Positions 57,925 through 64,000 of a DNA stretch of 64,000 nucleotides are shown here, piece after piece; the stretch's first letter is position 1, and each line of letters begins with the position of its first letter. The DNA lies in NCBI GenBank assembly GCA_009602735.1, contig WELA01009032.1, forward strand, positions 332,266 through 396,265. The letters run 5' to 3'. The position numbers and the translations under genes are program-made. The notes beneath the pieces were generated by a model that was not told where the DNA came from, ran no database searches, and saw only the letters and a list, made by a program, of their open reading frames with translations. The stretch comes from Mesotaenium endlicherianum (Eukaryota; Streptophyta; Zygnematophyceae; Zygnematales; Mesotaeniaceae).

Positions 57925-58096
57925 TGTAGTGAAACAGATAGATAAAGTACATAGTAAAATACAATACTTTATCTATTCAAGACAAGGATCTTTGAACACA
58001 AGAGGTAGCTTCTTGAAAGAGAGATGGCTTCTTGAAAGTTAGTATATTTCTGGAATTTGGCAAGTCCAAGAGTGATTTTCGAATGTCTTTCTATGT
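57925..58096 (-). repeat. Family 1 LTR fragment
   Basis: 172 bp equal to the distal (3') third of the family 1 LTR in minus orientation, from TGTAGTGAAACAG to TCTATGT, where similarity stops abruptly. It sits between the two divergent family E LTRs. Confidence 0.85.
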
Positions 58097-58261
58097 AATG
58101 AATCAGTATATTAGTAGATATAATGTTCATTCAAATATAATAATTATTTAAGTTCAGCTTACTGAACTTCATGTAGTATTGAGTCTGCTGGACTTTATAT
58201 TATTATCAGTTTAACGACTCAGCCGGAAGCAGCAGGCTGAAGCCAACTTAAGTCAGCTTGC

Positions 58262-58841
58262 TGACACATACTTTGACAGCCAGCTGACTTCCGTACTCGG
58301 TAGCAGCGAACTGCCTAGATATGCATCTAAGTGTGGTATGCTAGATGAATGGCCAGATGACATCCCTATGATGGATGGCAATTCGGGATGATGGGAGATG
58401 GCGGTGGATTTGGTCAACCGAGGTCCTACCAACGTGGTTAACTCCCGGGTAGGCGGTGCCATCGCACTGGCCGTTGAACAGTAAACTCATTCCATGTACA
58501 TATGCTAGGCATTGCTCTCGAGTTCGGCATTCGGAAACGAGGCCAACTCTCTGGTACAGCTGATTGAGAGAGATCTGAATCCAAGGCGAGAAGCAATTGA
58601 TACGCACTGTTTTCCAACCTTGCTTATGTATGAGTAAATTGATTGCATTATTGATGCTAGTTTACTTGCATTTGACTTACGAGTATTCTTCACTGCTAGT
58701 GTGTTGTTCTTTGCTGTTGAATCAATAAACAAAAAATACCATAAAGATTACTTGCTGATATAAAGATCATTATTAATTGTTAATCGCCTATTTGGTAAGT
58801 CGATTTCATTCTCTAATCTAGCTCTTTGTCGATTCATTTCA
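58262..58841 (+). repeat. Family E 5' LTR of element E (plus)
   Basis: About 580 bp, TGACACATAC...GATTCATTTCA. A degenerate primer-binding site TAGTATCGGAGC (58843-58854) and a gag start follow. It is the divergent partner of 57374-57909. Confidence 0.82.
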
Positions 58842-58914
58842 CTAGTATCGGAGCTGTTATCACAGTCTTCTTTGTATCGTAAGGACAAGCTCTCAAACTA
58901 GCAACTCCCGAGAC

Positions 58915-59606
58915 ATGGAGAACCAAGATAACAAGAATGTCAAAAATGAGGCGGAAATCCATGTAGCGGGAACCCGTACCTATTCTGAAGCAGTGGCAGA
59001 TACTGCAGCTAGAGAGGCTGCAGATGAGGCAGCTGCTATTGCCGCAGTCGCAGCACAGCAAGCTCAGGAGGAGAGAGCCAGATTAGAAGCTGAACAAGTA
59101 GCAAGGGCCGCTGAAGATACAGAAAGGAGGGAAGGACAGCCAACTGGCGAGCGCACTGTCGAAGAACTTATGGCGTCAAGGGCCAATGTGCAGAACCCAC
59201 CTCCTGCTATACAAATCAATGTACCCCTAGGTCAAATTTGTGACCGGCTGAATGCGGCAGAAATTGCTACTGCAGGAGCGAGAGGGACTATTGAGGACAC
59301 TACTCAGCGAGTAGATGCCACTGCTGCTGCTGCATTTGCTAGACTCCCACCCCAGAGTGTAGACTTGGGAGCATTGTTCGTTCAAATGCAGTCGCAAATG
59401 GCGACCATGTATCAGTCCCAACAGGAGGACAAAAGAATCATAATGTCTCTACTGCGGGACAGAGACCAACTGGGGTCTCAAGCCACTGGTGGTGGTGGCA
59501 GAGGGTCTAGTAAGCCCAAGCCGAAACCTCCCCACGACTATGATTCTGAGGGAAACAAAAAATATTACCTGATCAAGTTCCTCGCGGATGTCAAGCAGTG
59601 GCTGGA
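58915..59606 (+). pseudogene. Gag of family E (element E), truncated by element D
   Basis: Open frame beginning MENQDNKNVKNEAEIHV. It has an Ala/Glu-rich helical region (AAREAADEAAAIAAVAAQQ), a middle region with VDLGALFVQMQSQMATMYQSQ, a Gly/Lys/Pro linker (GGGGRGSSKPKPKPPHDYD) and the start of the capsid-like domain (KKYYLIKFLADVKQWLD). The frame is intact up to 59606, where the 3' LTR of element D begins. The homologous gag at 56462-57300 shows what is missing on the right. It is less decayed than E-prime. Confidence 0.85.
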
Positions 59607-60104
59607 TGTAGTGAAACAGATACATGAAGTACTTAGTGAAATGTAATACTTTAATTATTCAAGACAAGGATCTCACAAGTGGTAGCTTCTTGAAAGACAG
59701 ATGGCGTCTTGAAAGTTAATATATTTCTGGATTTTGGCAAGTACAAGAGTGATTCTGGAATGTCTTTCTATGTTCTAGCTCTTGTTTATATACTTGCTAC
59801 ATAAGTAATTTCTAGAAAGGTGTATGTTGATGTGTTGGCACCCAACACATCCCAAAACTTGCCACCTCTTTCTAGAATAATGTACACATGTCCTTTTGAC
59901 CTAAAAATGGCACATTTGACTTTTGCCACGTGGAGTTCTTCTAGGTCTTTCCTCTAACTTCAAAAATGCCTTAGAAGGTTCAAAGGACATGAACCAAGTC
60001 ACTAGAGTACCTATTCACACTTTAATCCACACAATACTGCTCCAAATATATTTGAAAATATTAATATATATGCAAACTAATATATAATAACTCAAATCAC
60101 TACA
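59607..60104 (-). repeat. 3' LTR of element D (family 1)
   Basis: 498 bp, TG...CA ended on the minus strand. Several small deletions relative to the 503-bp form. Confidence 0.92.
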
Positions 60105-60860
60105 TCACCCCCCCGCCAGAAAAAGCGACGTCTCGGCGCGTCAAGTCAGGTCTTACACATGTGGAGCAGACTAGTCAACATCTTCAAGTCAGATGCCACA
60201 CATGTGAAGAAGATTAGTCCAAGGCGCCAAGTCAGGTGCTACACATGTAAGGTAGACTAGGCAAGGTCGTGGGTGGTGTGACCTTATTGGCTAGCCTACT
60301 CCTTGATGATGAAGAAAATTGTACAAGTTGGCCCAGAATATGACACGAGTTCAAAAATTCATAGCGTTAACAAAACTGCTCCAAATCTAAAAATTTGGAA
60401 GCCAGACAGACCGCGTCAGAGAACTCTACCGGGTCACCAAATTTGAGAGCATTCTAATTTGTGGAGTGTTGTTGAGAGTTGAGAGAGTAGGCACTCCTCC
60501 AAATCTGTGCAGAAACTTCTTAAAATCATAAGTCCTTCTATACTGCAAAGCAAGTCTCAAAATGGGCGCTGTAAGATGTTCTACCAGAGTCTTGAGTTTC
60601 AGAGCATACCAAGTTCAGGGGAGGGCACAATGATAGAAGGAATATTCTGCCCTAATAATGCCAGCAGCCTGACCCCCTTCTACTTAGAGCATCATACTCT
60701 CTCACCAATGCTCCAAATTGAGCAAACTTGGACTCTGAATGACTGGCTACTCATGGACTACAGCCAGGTAAATTTTCAGAATTTATTATGCAAAGACCTA
60801 TCACCAGTAGCAGTTTTAGTTTTCTGTCCAAAAGTTGCGAGAAGAGAAGAGTGTCTGATG
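60105..60860 (-). other. 3' untranslated region of element D
   Basis: Non-coding region equivalent to 49899-50667 of element C. It includes three CACATGTGT/CTGACTTG units (about 60135-60250) and an intact C-run (polypurine tract on the minus strand) at 60107-60114. Confidence 0.75.
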
Positions 60861-61367
60861 TCAATTTTTCCTCTCTCTTGTTCTTGCACGCTGCCTCCAA
60901 GGGTTCTTTTGCTGCTTCTTGATGGTGGCAGGCTGCCTCCCTGAAGTCTTCGGGCTTCTAGTAGAGAGACTTGGGGCTGGTCCAAGATGGGGGTTGGCGG
61001 CATGGAAGCGCTTCAACTTTCTCTGAACTTTGTCAAGGTAGTGCGTCGCCACCCACCTATTCTCAGAATCTGGATATCCTTTCCACTTGATCAAGTATTA
61101 CTGCTGTCTCCTTAAATTTCTCATAGCCACTATGTCTTCCACTTCGTACTTCGAATGATCATCCACTATTGTTGGGGCTGGTGGGGTTGTCACACGTCCT
61201 GGGAACTTGTTGTCGGGTTGCCCATATGGCTTGAAGAGGGAAACGTGGAATACGGGGTCGATATGCATAGTCTGGGGAAGTTATAGCTTGAAAGCAACGA
61301 GGTTGACTTGCTGGATAATCTTGAAGGGTCCCAAATACTTGGGAGAGAACTTGCTGCCGGCAGGCCT

Positions 61368-61402
61368 NNNNNNNNNNNATTTTTTAGAGAAATATTTTTG
61401 GN
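61368..61402. other. Ambiguous assembly patch (N run) in element D pol
   Basis: Eleven N at 61368-61378 and one N at 61402 surround a duplicated ATTTTT(GG)AGAAATATT-like sequence. This is probably an assembly artefact. Another N lies at 61960 beside a short duplication. Confidence 0.9.
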
Positions 61403-62874
61403 GAAATATTTTTGGATGATAGTAACACGTTGTCACCCACTCTCTACGTAATTTCTCTTTTGGACCTGTTTGCGACTCTTGCTTTAGCATCTTGCGCCTG
61501 TTGTAGAGCTTTCTTCGCTGCTGTAAGGGCCGCTTCTAATGTCTCCATAAAATCTGTTGCTGCAGGTACTTCATCATGGCCAGCCGTGAAGTTTAGCGGC
61601 GTGGTCGGATGGAAGCCATAGTTGAGGAAGAATGGGGACTCTTGGGTAGAGGCCTGCGTAGTGTTGTTGTAGGCAAACTCGAGGGGGGTCAAGTACATGT
61701 CCCAGTCTTGCTCGAGGGTAGACACGTAGGCCTTTAGAGAGGTCTTTAGGGTACGATTCATACGCTCGGTTTGCCCATCTGATTGTGGGTGGTAGGCAGT
61801 AGACATATCCAGCGATGTACCCAAGTTCTTGAAGAGATTTTTCCAAAAATGGCTTGTGAATCTTGGTCTCTATCTGACACAATTCTTGATGGTAGTCCAT
61901 GGAGTCGGAAGATGTTGTCAAAGATGAGTCTTGCAAGTTGTGGTGCAGTAGCCTTAGTCNAGTAGCCTTAAACGTCGTGGGAATAAAATAAGCCATCTTC
62001 GTAAGTCTGTCCACCACCGTGAGTATTGCATTATGGCCTCGAGATGTCACGGGCAAGTCCACAATAAGGTCCATTGAGATGTCCGTCCATTATCTTTCGG
62101 GGATTGGTAGTGGTTGGAGGAGTCCTCCCGCCTTTTGCAATGATGGCTTGATTCTTTGGCATGTGTCACAGCTCCTGCAGTACTCCTTGACTTGCTTAGA
62201 CATGCCTGGCCAACAATAAGTCCTAGCTAGAACGCCCGTGGTCCTTAGGATTCCAAAGTGTCCTCCAAGAGGGTTGTCGTGTGCTTCTCGTAGAAGCAAG
62301 AGCCGGAGGTCTATGTCATTAGGAACACATCTCTGGCCCGTATCTTGCCTCACAATAATTGCCTTCTTGCTTCTTGGATGGGTCCAAGGCTGCTTCTCCG
62401 TTCTTGTAGTAAGGGTCTCTTTCAAAGGCGGCTAAAAATTGAGCTTCCAGATCTGTCTTCAGGGATACCATCACTGCATTTAATTGCAGTCTTGAGAGGG
62501 GGTCAGCCGGGTTTGTCTTGCCGGGCTGGTACTGAATCGGGATGTTGTATTGTTGCAAGTATCCGCTCCATCTTGCTTGTCTCCTTGAGAGAGACGGCTG
62601 CGTCTGGAGGTGCTTTAACGCCTCGTGGTCCGTGGTGACCAGTACTTTGCGTCCTTCAACGTAGCAGCGCCAAACCTTCAAGGCATGTACAATCGCCAAT
62701 GCCTCTCGCTCCGTGGTTGTACAATTTTGCTCGGTTGGATTTAGCTTCTTTGACTCGTAGGCGATGGGCTGCAGTCCTTTGCCTTGGTCTTGAAGCAGGA
62801 TTGCTCCTATTGCATAGGAAGATGCATCGATAATGACGTGGAAGGGCCAACCTGGGTTTGGGCTTGGGAGTGTG

Positions 62875-63377
62875 TGTAGTAATTTGAGTTATTATATATT
62901 AGTTTTCATATATTTTAACGTTTTCAAATATATTTGGAGTAGTATTGTGTGGAGTCAAGTGTGAATAGGTACTCTAGTTACTTGGTTCATGTCCTTTGAA
63001 GCTTCTAAGGCATTTTCGAAGTTAGAGGAAAGACCTAGAAAAACTCCACGTGGCAAAAGTCAAATGTGCCATTTTTAGGTCAAAAGGACATGTGTACATT
63101 ATTCTAGAAAGAGGTGGCATGTTTTGGGATGTATTGGGTGCCAACACATCAACATACACCTTCCTAGAAATTACTTATTTAGCAAGTATATAAACAAGAG
63201 CTAGAACATAGAACGACATTCCAGGATCACTCTTGTACTTGCCAAAATCCAGAAATATATTAACTTCCAAGAAGCCAGCTCTCTTTCAAGAAGCTACCAC
63301 TTGTGTTCAAAGATCCTTGTCTTGAATAGATAAAGTATTATATTTCACTAAGTACTTCATCTATCTGTTTCACTACA
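62875..63377 (+). repeat. Solo LTR of family 1 inside element D
   Basis: 503-bp LTR in plus orientation with no internal sequence, splitting the RNase H region of element D. Flanks are GTGTG on the left and GTG+AGC on the right, compatible with a GTGTG target duplication that later lost one TG, since the undisrupted copy in element A reads GGGAGTGTGAGCACC. It arose by LTR-LTR recombination after insertion. Confidence 0.88.
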
Positions 63378-64000
63378 GTGAGCACCGGGGATGTGGTCAA
63401 TTTTCGCTTTAACTCTTGAAATGCCTCTTCCTCTTTCTCGGTCCATGTATATAGCCTGTCCTTCTTGAGTACATTTGTCATGGGGGCTGCTATGTGCAAG
63501 AAGCCTTGGATGAATCTCCTGTACCAAGTGGCAAATCCCAAGAATGACTGGAGTTCTTTCTTGGTCGTGGGGGTTGGCCATTCCTCCACCACCGTGGTCT
63601 TCTTGGGGTCTATCTTGATGCCATCAGCAGTCACGTGGAGACCTAGGAACTCCACTTCTTGTTTGGCAAACTCGCACTTTGACTCCTTCGCAAATAGCTT
63701 GTTTTGCTTCAATACTTCGAGGACTTCTTTCAAGTGTCTCGCATGCTCTTCAAGGGTCTTGCTATAGATACGGATGTCATCGATGAATACCACCACAAAT
63801 CTGTCCAACATGGCTGAAATATGGTGTTCATCATAGTCATGAAAGTTGCTGGCGCGTTGGTGAGTTCAAATGGCAGGACCATGAACTCAAAATGTCCATA
63901 TCTTGTCCTGAATGCCGTCTTCTCTATGTCCGGTTCTGCGATGCGAATCTGGTGGTAGCCGCTCCGTAAGTCAATCTTCGTGAAGTACTTGGCTCCAACT

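Larger units (their letters stand above)
59607..64000 (-). mobile_element. Family 1 Ty3/gypsy chromovirus, element D (partial, decayed)
   Basis: Minus-strand element inserted into the family E gag. 3' LTR 59607-60104, 3' untranslated region with polypurine tract complement from 60107, pol from about 60861 to beyond the right edge. It is interrupted by a plus-strand solo LTR of the same family at 62875-63377. Its 5' LTR, gag and protease would lie outside the window. Numerous lesions and Ns in pol make it inactive. Confidence 0.92.
60861..64000 (-). pseudogene. Pol of element D (RT to chromodomain), disrupted, extends past right edge
   Basis: From right to left: RT ([15 protein letters not shown] near 63790; the window ends within RT), RNase H cut by the solo LTR at 62875-63377, RNase H C-terminal half ([12 protein letters not shown], about 62640), integrase zinc finger (about 62290-62160), DDE core (about 62080-61750), chromodomain ([13 protein letters not shown], about 61090). 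Lesions relative to element C include a Gln-to-stop change beside the chromodomain near 61099, a 1-nt deletion near 61866, a 1-nt deletion near 62353, a 1-nt deletion near 63812, and N-containing duplicated patches at 61368-61402 and 61950-61970. Confidence 0.88.

Noticed and set aside
1-64000. CRISPR array, operon or prokaryotic mobile element
   Set aside because: No spaced identical short repeats with unique spacers; genes are spliced and single, and all mobile DNA recognised is LTR retroelement in type.

Overview
The window looks like nuclear DNA from a plant-lineage eukaryote (Viridiplantae). The evidence is three intron-containing genes: a plant-type Lsi2-like transporter, a PDS5 cohesin regulator with the C-terminal Tudor-like module of plant PDS5 proteins, and a mitochondrial glycine cleavage H protein. 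Short introns (mostly 0.1-0.4 kb), GC-rich exons and high exon number fit a streptophyte alga or early land plant. I cannot name the species. Runs of N at 28422-28568 and 61368-61378, plus single Ns, show this is a draft assembly.

Layout. Positions 1-16911 are a gene-rich block: an Lsi2-like anion/metalloid efflux transporter (minus strand, running off the left edge), a divergently transcribed 28-exon PDS5 gene (3265-14447, plus), and a convergent four-exon GCSH gene (15022-16911, minus). I rebuilt the exons of all three by hand. Every PDS5 and GCSH intron keeps the reading frame, giving about 1657 and 157 residues.

From about 19.27 kb to the right edge the window is almost entirely nested LTR retrotransposons. 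One chromodomain Ty3/gypsy family (called family 1 here; about 503-bp LTRs, TGTAGTG...CACTACA) is present nine times as elements, solo LTRs or fragments. Element B (19275-32543, plus, target duplication CCAAG) is split by element A (20343-26919, minus, target duplication CGTAC with one change). Element C (44491-51170, plus, duplication CTAGG) is structurally complete, with full-length gag and pol and LTRs differing at 3 of 503 sites. Element D (59607 to the window end, minus) is decayed and carries a solo LTR of the same family. Three family 1 copies conserve an A AAA AAC slippery heptamer followed by a perfect hairpin at the gag/pol overlap, a textbook -1 frameshift signal.

A second chromodomain family (E; about 540-580-bp LTRs) occurs as decayed divergent elements and as an LTR palindrome. 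Two further related LTR families (F and G) occupy 34.7-41 kb, and a 440-bp TRIM-like mini-element with 77-78-bp terminal repeats sits at 43068-43507. Element C has cut in two an unrecognised coding sequence (minus strand, 51724 to 43508) that lies downstream of an E-family pol. The remaining stretches (16.9-19.3, 32.5-33.4 and 33.7-34.7 kb) hold no gene I can support.
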